Source of the DNA: Manis javanica
Taxonomy: Eukaryota; Chordata; Mammalia; Pholidota; Manidae
Direction: 5' to 3'
DNA length: 64,000 nucleotides
Assembly: GCF_040802235.1 (NCBI RefSeq)
Contig: NC_133156.1
Span: forward strand, 27,175,343-27,239,342
Program-made: the position numbers and the translations under genes
Shown here: positions 1 to 12,200 of the stretch, piece by piece
How positions within the stretch are numbered: position 1 is the first letter of the stretch
Layout of the letters: each line of letters starts with the position of its first letter
Notes under the pieces: model-generated
What the model saw: the letters and a program-made list of their open reading frames with translations, nothing else
Told to the model about the DNA's origin: nothing
The model's database searches: none

Positions 1-197
1 GCAAGCAGCTCACAGAGGTGGGACTAGAATCCATGTTTTGATTCTTGGGCCAGCAGCTCCAGGTCAGTGGCTATTAAGTGTGACAGGAGCAACCTGAACT
101 TGGGGGTTTGATAGCTCTGGCCACTCCAGGATCCCAGCCCATGGCTCGTGGCCTTGAATCCCGGCCCTTGACTCATGTGCCCCTTCTCTTCTCCCAG

Positions 198-288
198 GGC
201 ATTGGCACCAATGAGAAGTGTCTCATTGAGATCTTGGCTTCCCGGACCAATGAGCAAATCCACCAACTGGTGGCAGCATACAAAGATG
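198..288 (+). CDS. ANXA6: ANXA6 exon (human exon 6 by inference): start of annexin repeat 2
   Basis: The acceptor is a pyrimidine-rich run ending CCCAG at 197, and the donor is GTGAGA at 289. The 91-bp exon starts in phase 0 and leaves one base. It begins with the Ca2+-loop residues GIGTNEK and ends after AAYKD. The acidic partner of the loop, an Asp 38 residues beyond the Thr, lies in the next exon. The 91-bp size matches the equivalent exon of repeat 6 (14643-14733), a trace of the ancient duplication that made the eight-repeat protein. Confidence 0.95.
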
Positions 289-3200
289 GTGAGATGGGCA
301 AGAGTGGCCATTCAGGATTTTCAGATACAGAATGAGGGTGATTGCAAGGGTGGGACCCTAAGTCTCTATTCACCCTTTTTCCTCCTTTCTTCTCATCTGT
401 CTATATAATAAGTACCCACTCTGTGCTGAGTGGTGTCCTAGATTCTCAGGATATGGCGGTGGGCAGGCCTTGTAGTCAGTGTCTCCTCGAGCTTGCAGAC
501 CAGTGAGGTAGGGAGGGATACGGACGATACACCGGAGAACATGGTGGTGATGCATGTGGTCTAGGGCTGCGAAGGACACAGACAGGAGGACAGAATGAGA
601 CTTTACCTGGGGCGGACCTGCTTCAGACGGGTGGCCAGGGGAAACCTGTCTTGGGAGGGAATGAGAAGGAATCAGTCATTTAAAGAGTGGGAGGAGATCC
701 TGGCAGGCAGAGGGAATGACAAGTCCAAAGGCTCTGGAGCAGAAATGAGCCTGGTAGCCACTGGGCAGGCAGGGCAGGAGCATGCAGGGCCTTGTAGGCC
801 AAGAGAAAGGGATGGTGTTTTTTTCTGATTCATCCATTGGGAAGCATCAGATACGAGCTTTAGGACAGTCACCTGCTTAGCTGTGGTTAGAGAAGGAGTG
901 AGAGCAGAAGCGGGTAGCACGGTCAGGAGGCTGTAGCCACCATCCAGGGGAGTCATGACGGTGGCGGGAGTAGGATGGCACCGGTGGGCTTAGAGAGAAT
1001 TGGACAGATTCCATCTCACGGTGTCATGGGTCAGCACAAAGAACTGTGGGAATGCATCCTGTGTCTTGCCATGGCTGTCACAGAGACTGGGTTTTGGGAT
1101 TTGTAACAAATACGTAGCTGTTTTGGGAGCAGCAGGGACCTTTATCCTGGCTCCCTGAAGTCTCCTGGGGGTGGGGCTGGAGCTTGTGTTCCTTCCCTGC
1201 AGCCTACGAGCGTGACCTGGAGGCTGACATCATTGGCGACACCTCTGGCCACTTCCAGAAGATGCTTGTGGTTCTGCTCCAGGTTAGTCCACCTTGGGGC
1301 CCTAAGACCCTCCAGAGCCTTCTACCAGAGCACAGGCAAAGGGCCATCCATGGGCACCATCTGCCATTCACCCAGACAAGGTGGCCCGAGAGGACTCCTT
1401 GGCTCCTCAGCTATAAAGTCTTCCTCGTAAAATGTGCCTTCCCCTCCCCCAACTGCCCATTTTTGTCCTCAAACTTGAGGTGGTTTCTCTCTTTTCCCCT
1501 GGGTGTAGAGTATGATGGTGCAGGGCCAGTTCCAACCCCAGTGTGCACAGGCTGGCAGGCACACACAACCCTTCTCTGCGTGCCAAGGAATATCCTCTCC
1601 TGTGGCTTCCTCCCTCATCCACAGGCACCTCTTCCCCTCCTGCCATTGCCTTCTAAGCCACAGTAGGTACCCGAGTCATCAGCCATGATGTGTCATTTCT
1701 GGGGCTGTCTGCTTTGCATCTTCTGCAGCCAAGCCCTGCTACTCCTCCCTCCCACCCAAGTTGTACATAAAAAAGGCCGTAAAGATGTTGCAAACTGGTG
1801 TCCACAGCTAATTCAGTCTGTCAAGTTGAACTTTTTTCTTTGTGTTCCCATAGAATGTGTTTTTTTTAAACAACACTTTGAATTGGTTGCTAACACTGAA
1901 AAGTAGGGAGCTTTTGTTTTGAAAACCAGATTTCTAGATTCTTTCGAATAACTGGAAGTGCTGGTAAAGGCAGGCCTGCATTCTGCATGACTGAAGTGGA
2001 CCTGAAGACATGTCCCCCTCTGCTGTTTCACTTTCACCTGCCCAGCCCCACAGGAATCTGTGACCATGGGCCTGTGGGACCAGGCATTGAGATGTTTTCA
2101 AGCCCAGCTCCAAGGACCAAATCTTTAGGGGAAGTTTTATATATAAATTAAGCCATCTCTTTGTTTCACCCTCTCCTCTCCCACTCCCACTTTACACCTG
2201 CTGCTCTCAGGATAATATTCTCCCTCCATTACTATAACAAGAGATATACCATATTCAGCAACTAGAGAATTGTCAGAATCATCAGGAGTGGAAAAGTGTG
2301 GCCTTTACCCCCATTTTTCAAAGCCACTTTTTCTAGAGAGATGAGTTCCTGCTTGGGTCTTGGAGGCAAAGATGTTACCACCTCAGCATCTAACAGCAGG
2401 GGGGCACTGACATGGCACAGACTATAAGTGTGCCACCTCTGTCTTACGCTTAGTTCCAAAGAGAACCAGGGGATTTGAGATCTTGAAATGCACATTCTAG
2501 GGGAAGAGATAGGCATAGGCTTGGCCTCTGCCCACAGAGCCAAGGAGCCCTGTAGGGCTGGCTCCAGTGAGTGTCCTGCTCTGTCAGATGGAGTAGTGGG
2601 CATGGGCAGAGCCACAGAAACACAAGTGGATTTGGAGCCTTCACAGCCTGTGAGCTCAAGACCTCAGGGCCCAGGTCTCAAATCCCCATTGGTGAATTAT
2701 TTGGGTTAAGGTCTAGGAGCCCCTGTGGATCACGAAGGTGCAGACTTTTTACCCCTATGATATTATTGTTGGGGGGAATCGTGGGCCAGGCCTGGACTTG
2801 TGGCAGGGGCCCTGTCCCCAGAGAACTTCTCAGTACAAGACTCTGGCTTCCTCTGGGGCAGAGGCACCTGGAAGGACCTTGGTTATTTTCAGGGCTCCCC
2901 TGTTTGGTCCCAGGTCCAAGGATGAAGGAAGAAGCCAGTGGGAGGGACCCTATGACTCCCTGCAAAATAGATGGTATAAGTCACTGTTCCTGGACATTTG
3001 GGGCCAACTCAGTTTTCCCAGTCCTCCTGGTCTCACCACTGGTATCCATGCCTTCCCCTGGCTCTGGTATTTGAACCACGTGTCCCCCATCTCTCTTCCC
3101 AGGGAACCAGGGAGGAGGATGATGTAGTGAGCGAGGACTTGGTGCAACAGGATGTCCAGGTAAACAAGCAGCTCCCCGAGGTACAGGCAGGGAGCTCTAA

Positions 3201-6200
3201 GAAAGGGGAGGGCTGGGGATCTGGGGAAGGGCTAGGGGCAAAGTAATTTGCATCAAATGCCAGAAACAACTGACTCATAGCCGTCATTTGTACAGTGCTT
3301 TGTTGAAGAAAGGACTTAAATTATCTTTCAAACATACATATGTAAAATCGGTAAGTTGTATTTTGGAGCTTTCCTCATTTGTTCAGTCAGTCTTTTAAGA
3401 CTTATTGAACACTTGCTATGAGCCAGGTACTCTGCCAAGCATTGGGGAATCACTAATGAACAAAGTCACACAAACACTTCCGGCTATACCATACACTCCA
3501 GGTATTTGAGCCCCCACTGTGTACTGCCAATAATATTTCAGGAGTAGATACAGAGAATTCTAAGACATCGTTCCTGCCCTCAAGAAACCCATACTATAGT
3601 GGGGAGACAGACACATGAAAAAATCATTGCAGTATATAGTAGATCAAAGTTATCAGGAAGCAGAAAGCTATAGGAGCCTAGAAGAGGGAGGGAAGAAAAG
3701 AGAATGCTGCCTAGGGGTATCAGGAAGTGCTTTGGAGACTAATAGGACATTTAATTTGGGTCTCGTAGGTTGAGTAGGAGTTTCTCCCAAGAAGAAAGGT
3801 ATATAGGTATATGCAAAGTCCTGAGGCTACAATCACAGGCATGTTCAGGGATCCAGCAGCATTTCCGAGTGGCGGCCAGTGGGTCCTATCTTCTGAGGTT
3901 TTCTTTTCCAGTTAAGTCCCTCTGCTTCCCCTTCAGGACCTATATGAGGCAGGGGAACAGAAATGGGGAACAGATGAAGCCCAGTTCATTTACATCTTGG
4001 GAAATCGCAGCAAGCAGCATCTTCGGTTGGGTAAGCTCCAGAGAGGACCTGTGGCCGCCCCCTGAGGTCGTGTCAAGAACCCCTTTCTCTTTTCCTTCTC
4101 TACTAACAGCATGGTAGCCACCTCATCGGCAGCCTGGATACCAGGTTCTGGTTTTATTAGGCTGTGGTTTGTATAGTCCCTCTCCAGAGTCATTAACAGG
4201 ATGCTCAGCCCTTCAGTCTGGGTACCAGTCCTGTCTTAAGGTTGGACTGTGAGCTGTACGCAGCCCCTCACAGTGTACACAGCGTGAGTACACAGTGGCT
4301 GGTGACATGCATCTCCTCCCTGCCAGCAGCCCTACATTTGCACTGGCCACTCTGGTCCTGGCCATGGTGCCCTTCCGTCTGAAGTCCCCGTTTCTTCTCA
4401 ATGTGATGGGGGCACTCTCCATATCCCTGTCTCTCTCTCTCTCTCTCTCAAACTCAGTGTTTGATGAATATATGAAGACTACGGGGAAGCCAATCGAAGC
4501 CAGCATCCGAGGGGAGCTGTCCGGGGACTTTGAGAAGCTGATGCTGGCTGTGGGTATGTCCTGATGTTGCACTCCCAAGGGCTTCAAAGGATTCTGGGAT
4601 TCTGGCTCAGGAACAAGGGGCCGAGAATGGAAAAGGAAAGGAGATGGGAAAGAGAACTGGATGGGCAGTGAATTCTAAAGTCCAGGGAGGCAGGTAGTCA
4701 AGCCTCAGGCACTGGCTTCCCTCCGCCCCCTGCTCCAGCGTGTGTGATAGGGCGAGAAAGAGTGCTGAGCCTCTGGTCAGGAAATAATGATCAGGGGCAC
4801 AGACTTGTATGGAGCATGTACTGTGTGCCAGGCTCTGTGCTGAGCATTTAATCATGAGAAGACCCAGTGGGCACTGTCATCTCCATTTCACAAGTGAGGA
4901 AACTGCATCTCACAGAGGCTGTATCACTTGCCTGGGGGTAGTTTTGTAATGAACTGGGGGTAGTTTTATAATGAAGGGTGCCAGAAGCTGACTAGTCAAT
5001 AGTGGAATCAAGATTTAAACCCAGGGCTTCCCCCACTTCTGCTGTTGACTTGGAGTGAGTAATTTATCCTTGCTGGACTTCAATTAACTTGTCTGATTAA
5101 TGGGGGTAGAGGGGTGGACTGGCTGACCCAGAGCCCCTTGGAAGCCTGACATTCTAAGAGTCTGTATGTCTGAGCCTAGGGTAGGTTGTATGTTTCCTGT
5201 GCAGACCTACAGCCCAGAGCTCATCTTCCTGCCCATAGCTGTCCCCTGCTGACCCAATTTCAGCTATCCAGGTTGTGGCCCAGCAGGATCCAAAGTGATT
5301 TAGCTGCCAGTACCTTTCTGGTGTATTATAATCTAAAGAAACTCCTTTCCCAGCTCCACCCTAGATGCTACCCCCAACCTGGCCCAGTTCCCTGTGAAAT
5401 CCCAAAGGACTAGAAAGATGAAGTGGGTTTTCGAGAGGCAACATGTACATTTCAACACCCCCGTTTCCTGATTTCTGTATATTCTGGGATTGTGGTGATA
5501 GTGGGTGGGTCTGAGATGCCCTGAGGCTGTGGGGTATCAGGAGCCAGGGTTCCTCCTGGGTTTGAACTTGGTGGTACCCAGGGGATAAAAACAAAGAAGG
5601 AGTTAGGCCACCCCAGCCCCTTCCAAGGGGGAGTATAACTCTGCCTCTTCCTTTTCTCAGTGAAGTGTGTCCGGAGCACCCCAGCGTATTTTGCTGAAAG
5701 GCTTTTCAAGGCCATGAAGGTGTGTGGTGGGGTTAGTGTGACTGAGGTTGGGAGGGGTCTCTGCCCACCCGCACAGGACTGCCCCAGCTTGTTGGTAAGT
5801 CTGTGGGGTCCACTAGCCAAAAAGAGCCATCAAGGGATTGGCTGCAGGGAAGAGTGATGGCTTGTGTCCCAGGTGGGCTCCAGAGCCAGGGATGCTGTCT
5901 GGTCGCACCCCTTCCCACACAAACACCTGCTCTGACCTCACGACTGACCAGAGGGTGCGGAGACAGCTTGCAACCAATCCACCCAGCCAGATGGGTTGGA
6001 AACCCACACTTTTAAAAAATACTAACTAGCCAGAATGTTTATATACAGTATATAATAGGTGTATACATACAGTATATACAGTAGATAAGACCACTTTGGA
6101 AAAGACGTTGGGTGGGGAGGGAGGAGATAAAAGGAGGGACATGCCAGGGGCATTGTTCTGCTTCTTCTGTTCTTAATTTTAATGTTTTATTATTTTTATT

Positions 6201-9200
6201 GTATTTTCAACTAAGCTGCAGACTCTCAGCCCTTCAGCCTCCTCTTGAGTCCTTGTCTCCCGAACCCACTTTTCTTCCAGGGCCTGGGGACGCGAGACAA
6301 CACCCTGATCCGTATCATGGTCTCCCGCAGTGAGCTGGACATGCTCGACATTCGGGAGATATTCCGGACCAAGTATGAAAAGTCGCTCTACAGCATGATC
6401 AAGGTGAGCAGGGCCAGTAGGGGCACAGAGAGGGGCAGAGAGCTCACGGCCGTGGCAGGGCTTGGGGACCACCCCCTGGAGGACAGAAATGGGCCTGGGA
6501 AGCTGGGAATTGCTGGGGAATTCCAGAAGCCCCTGCCTTGTGACACATTCACAGAGTTTAAGGCAGTTCAACAGAGAAGCGAGTGTCTAGGGGTGCTTGT
6601 GAGTCATGAAGCTCAGGAGGCAGGCAGGGCTGGGTCTTGAGGGCACACAAGCTGAATTAAGGATGAGACCTCCATCCCAAGGGCAGTGAGAGTTCCATCT
6701 CCTGGAAGAAGGTGGGACATTGAGAGCACAAATGAGTTAATTTGAGAAATGTTGGCCATGGGCCCGGTGATTTGTGATGACTCTGGGGTGTCCAGCCCAT
6801 GAGACTTGAGACTTGGTCAAGAGACAGATGTGGAGTTGAGTTTTTCTCCTTTTTTGGGGGTGAATAAGATTAAAGCTTTATGGGTTCAAGCTACATTCTC
6901 CAAAGTATGTTTTCCAAGAGGAATTATAGTAGTAGTATGACCAAAAGTGTATCATGGGAGATGTTTGGAAGAAACTAGAATAAGCAAAGTAAACCAATTT
7001 CTTTACCTGAGAACTTCTCATAGCCTTTACTATAGTAAGTCTATTAGGAAGCTCCAAAAGAGATACCAAATAGGCTACATCTATCAAATACACATTTGTT
7101 TGGTTCTGGCATTTCCCAGTATTTTTTGTTCATGGTGCCCTGTGTTCATGGACTATTTCACTTAGAAGGCCTGGGCTGCCATTATCTGGTGGCAGTGGTG
7201 TGGCTGGGCCTGGCTCACCTTGGCTCAGGAGAGCAGAGAGCATAGCTTCTCTTCCCAGTTTCCTGTTCAATGACATAATATTGATAGCTGGAAATTACTC
7301 ATTGTTGCAAATATTCACATCACGGAAACAGGTAAATGTTACAGATCAGGGTTTTTTTTTCCCCCTAAGAGCCAGTTGTTAGGTACTTAGCACACCGCTG
7401 TGTGGTGGTCTCAGCCCCCTCCAGATAGCAGGAGAGTCAGGGCTGCTGTGAGTAAGTGTTCAGCCTTCCCCTATTGGGAACTGTGCCCAGCATTTCCTGC
7501 TGGTCTGAAAGGGCTTCTTTCTTCCCAGAATGACACCTCTGGCGAGTACAAGAAGGCTCTGCTGAAGCTGTGTGGGGGAGATGACGAGTAAGTGACTTCT
7601 TGGCCCAGGCTGGAGGGAGTGGCCTCGGGGGGCGGCAGGCCAGGGCTGCCCTGGCCCTCACCCTGGTGGATGGATGGACTGGATGAGCTTGGGGATCCTC
7701 AGAAGCAGGAGCACTGCACAGGTGAAAGCCTCAGTGTCTGGATGTGAGCGTGAGTGTGGTCTCCCATCCCTGGACACATCTGCTCTCATGAACTTGGAAA
7801 GTCAGTCCAGGAGTGAGGCTAGGAATCAGCATCGGAGGTCCAGGCCCTGCTACTTCTTAGCTGCTTCTCAGATTCATCATCTGTTAAATGGAAAAAACAC
7901 AGATGTCTGCTCTCCCTACTCATTTATTCAGCACATGTGTATTAAGTGTGTTCCAGTGTGCAGGCATTGTGGGGAAGCATGTGATGAAGCCCACTGCCTA
8001 GATGGGCATAGACCAGGGCGTACGTACGGGGCAGTCCTGGGATGGGGAAAGGATACATGTGTGTGAACACACGCACAGGGGCACTATCCCAGACAGAGGA
8101 GAGGCTGCTGGAGATAATGAGGCTGAGACGCAAGGAGAAGGGTGAGGACGAGGAGGAAGTGAAGACAGGGTCTGTCTAGAGGAGCATGTGTTGGGTGGAA
8201 GAAAGGCCTAGAGACGAGAAGCAACAGCCTGGCTCATTTCTGTAACTGAGGTCACACTTCTGCCGAGCGATGGTGGGGGGAGACGAGGCAGAGGGCTAGG
8301 AGGGCCTGGCAACCTCCTCCTGGCGGGTGAACCTCTCCTGAGGGTAAAGGGGGCCTTTACATCGAGGCATGACTTGAGCAGATTTGTGTGCTGGGAACAG
8401 ACAGGTGCTATTCCCCACCCCACCCCCCACCCCCGCCTAGGCCTTGTTAAGTAAAGGATACAGCAGCCTCCTATCAACCTTTGGCAGGTGCCTTAGGAGC
8501 TGATTCTAGTTCAGCATCCATTTACTGAGCACCTGACATATCGAGGTGCTTTGCAGGAGAAGATTGTAGAACTAATGTGGCCATAAACTGATTGTCGACT
8601 TGTCGGAGAGGAGAGACTTAGATGGAAATCACAAGAATTTTAAGGAAAGGGAGGTCAAAGGATCAGAGAAATCCTGTCCTGCTTGACATCCAGGGCCAGG
8701 AAGGCTGCTGGGCACAGCCAGCATTGCAGGGGTCTCAAGAGGGTAGAAGGTTCTCAGAAATGGAGGGCTCTGATACATGGATGAGAGCAGGCTGGAGAGA
8801 AGGTGAAGCCAGGCGGATTTACTGGGTGTGTGTGGTGTGTGTGGTGTGGTGCCTGTGATGACATTCCCTCCTATCCTCTCCCCAACCCCCTCCATTCCAG
8901 TGCTGCTGGCCAGTTCTTCCCGGAGGCAGCGCAGGTGGCCTATCAGATGTGGGAGCTTAGTGCAGTGGCCCGAGTCGAGGTCAGACCCTCCCCACCTCCT
9001 GCTTGACCTCCTGACCTCAAGCTTCCACTTTTCTGCCTGCACCTTCCTGCTGCTGTGGTTGGCACCCAGCTGTCCCCTGGTGGCCAACCCGAGACACTGG
9101 TTCTCACATCTGAAGCTGCTTTTCTTCTTGGAGTGACAAATTGGCGGGTGGGCACTCTGGTTGGGCACCTCATTCCTGCATTAACTTCTAACATGCTAGG

Positions 9201-12200
9201 AAGTGTTCTAGCCCACTTAACTACTAACAGGCGTTGCCAGGTGGAAACCTGTCTGGTTCTGTGGGGGGCGGGGACACTATCCCATCCTGGGTCCCACAGT
9301 TGGGCTTTGGAGGCATGGAAGCTGAGAACAGATGGGCACCCCCCAGGTGCGGGCCCTCACGGGTGCACTGACCATCCTCAGACTGAGGGTGCATAAAGGG
9401 TGAGAAGGTGGACCCAGGGTTCACACATGTACTTGGAGCAAACCATTCCAGGGCCTAGTAGCACTAGGTCCACACAAAATATTCAGAACCTTGGATTCTT
9501 CTGTTACTCACACGCTGTGCCACTTTTGGCAGGTCCCCACCTCTCTGGGCCTCTGTCGCCATCTTTAAAATGAAGGCATTAGATATGGCAATCTGAGGGC
9601 TCTCAGGCTCTGATATTCTAGAGCAGCATTTCCCAAATTATAAGGCAAGAACTGTCATTGCAGAGGATCTTAAGTTATATGAAGTGAATTTACTTAGGCA
9701 TTAAACACGGAACCTCACACTGAGAGAGAGCGGTTCCTTTTTGATTTCATCAACCTCACTGATTCTGTCAGTCCTGCTTTGGTGCTGTGCTCGCTGATTT
9801 TCCTTTTTGACAGAACTGAGAGAATGAGCTGTAAGCTCAGAGCCTTTAACAAGCAACAGCATCTCATTCAATTTGGTGACATTTGACCAGGTGTTTTTTT
9901 TTTTTTTTATCACATTAGTTTTCATGGGTTGTCATCTGTTATGGCCCATGATACCAAGTTTTTATTCCTGATAGTGATACACACTTATTTTCATTCATTC
10001 ATTCATTTAGCAGCTATTGTCTGAGTGCTTACTTCTGTTGTAGACAATTGGGATATGTCCAAGAACAAAGTTTACTAAAGTCCTTGTCCTTTAGGAGTAT
10101 TTAAATGCACTTCAAAATTAATGTATTTAAGTAAAACAGAAAAGAAGTTGAATTAAGTAAAAATATTAAGGAATAACATGGTGTACACAAATAGGAAACA
10201 TTATGACGGTCACTTAGGAGTGACTGAAATTTCGGAAGCCCTGCTCTGGTATTTTAGAACCTTTAGGTGCCCTTTCAGGTGGAGGGGATCTTTAAGAGGC
10301 AGGCGGGCCTAGGGGACAGGGCAGGATTCCAAGGGACCGGGGAGGCCCCAGTGGTGCTAGGACAGAGCTGACTCCTGGGGCAGGAGCCCAGCTGCTTCTC
10401 CCTTGACCAGCACTTGCCCTGCCCCCAGGCCAGGGTCAGTCTCTCTCCCTCTCCCTGTCAGCTCTAGGGCAGGGGTCTGTCTGCTGCACCTTCACTCCCG
10501 CCTCTTTCCCCCCAGGCTGCTTGGTTTGGGGCTCGTGGGGAGGGCCTCCCCTCCCTTGCATGCTCCTCTCTTGGCCTGGCCCCCAGGGGGGCCTCCAGAC
10601 ACCTGCTGAGTCTCTTTCTGCTTCTTGCAGCTGAAGGGGACTGTGCGCCCAGCTGATAACTTCAGTCCTGATGCAGATGCCAAAGCTCTGCGGAAGGCCA
10701 TGAAGGGACTTGGTAAGGGGACGTGGGGGTGGCGTTGGCCTCCTGGGCAGCAGACGTGGCAGGTGCGGTAGTGGTTTGGGCAGGAGCAAGAGCCAAGGCC
10801 TGGAACCAGGGTCCCCAGGATGCGGACTTTACTGTAGTCCCCACCCTCCTGCGGAGGCTCCTGGCTTCCGAAGTGTAGTCAGGGGTGCGAGGGGTTTGTC
10901 AGGAACTTGGTGCAGGCCTTTCCTGAAGACCAGTGTCTCCATCCCCTCAGGAGCCGAATCGCGAGCGCCCCCTGCTGGTCACCCTCTCCTGGCCTCCGTT
11001 CGGCACCCGGTGGGCGGATGGCCTCCGGAAGGCCGGTGGGGTCCGAGCATCTTCAGCGTGGTTTCCATTGCCCTCTCCCCCGCACCTGTCCCACAGCACC
11101 TCCAAGGGGGCCCTGGCCTAGTTCTCTACCTTCTGGGCCTCATTTCACTGGTCTCTCGGGAATGATTGTAGTGACTAAGCATGTTTAAGCATATGTAAGT
11201 TGACAGGTATAAAAATGTTTTTGAAAGAGAGACTCCCGTGCCAGGTCTGAGGTTGATGGCCTTAATCTGACAAGCAGGAAGTGATGTCCTGGTGCCTTCC
11301 AGTCAGTCTGCTGTGGTTCAGCGGACTTGGGATCCAGCTTTCAGGGAACTGATGAGAAAGCTCCTAGGGTCCCCAGTGGGGCATAGATTGCCAAGTTGGA
11401 GGGATCCTTTATAACCACTCCAGCCTCTTCATGTTACTGTGGAAACTGAGTCCCAGAAAGGGGATAGGACTTGCTCAGCCATTGCCAGAGTCAAGACTAG
11501 AACTCTGCTTCCCCTGGAGTCTTTTCCTGAACCAGCAATTAAACAAAAGGAAGTGTAGGGAGGGGCTCCGGGGAAGTGAGTGGCTTGGCCCAGAGGCTCC
11601 TGCAGAGGCTCTGACGCACCTGGCTGCCCAGCCAGGCTTCTACCCTGGCAGAGATTGATGGGGTCCATCAGTGGGGACACATGGGGGATTCTGGGCCACA
11701 TGCCTTCCCGTGAGCTGTGTGGCTTGGGTCACTCAGGAACTGATGAGGACACCATCATTGACATCATCACGCACCGCAGCAACACCCAGCGGCAGCAGAT
11801 CCGGCAGGTCTTCAAGTCTCACTTTGGCAGGGTAAGGGCCTCAGCCTGGGCCCTGAGCCCCCACCCACACGCCTCCTCTGACGGCCCTCGGCCTGTCCCA
11901 GCCAGCTCTGCACAGTTGGGCCCCCGTGGAACCCCCATGGTCAGGTGTTCCGGAGTGTCTCCAGCGTTGGGTTTGGGCTGCCTGCAGACACATTCTCTCC
12001 ACTCCCCTAGTTCCTTATGATCAGTGATGCTGGTGTAGCTCGGCTGGGGGCTGAGTTCACAGATAGCTGTTTTCATGCAGCGTTTTTCTTATCTCACAGT
12101 TCCCTCTGCAGAGAGGCTTCAAGGTCCCAAGGCTGAGTGTCTCAGACTGCTGTGCTTCAGTAGCATCTCATTTTAGCTGGCGAGTTTCCCCAGGATGGAA

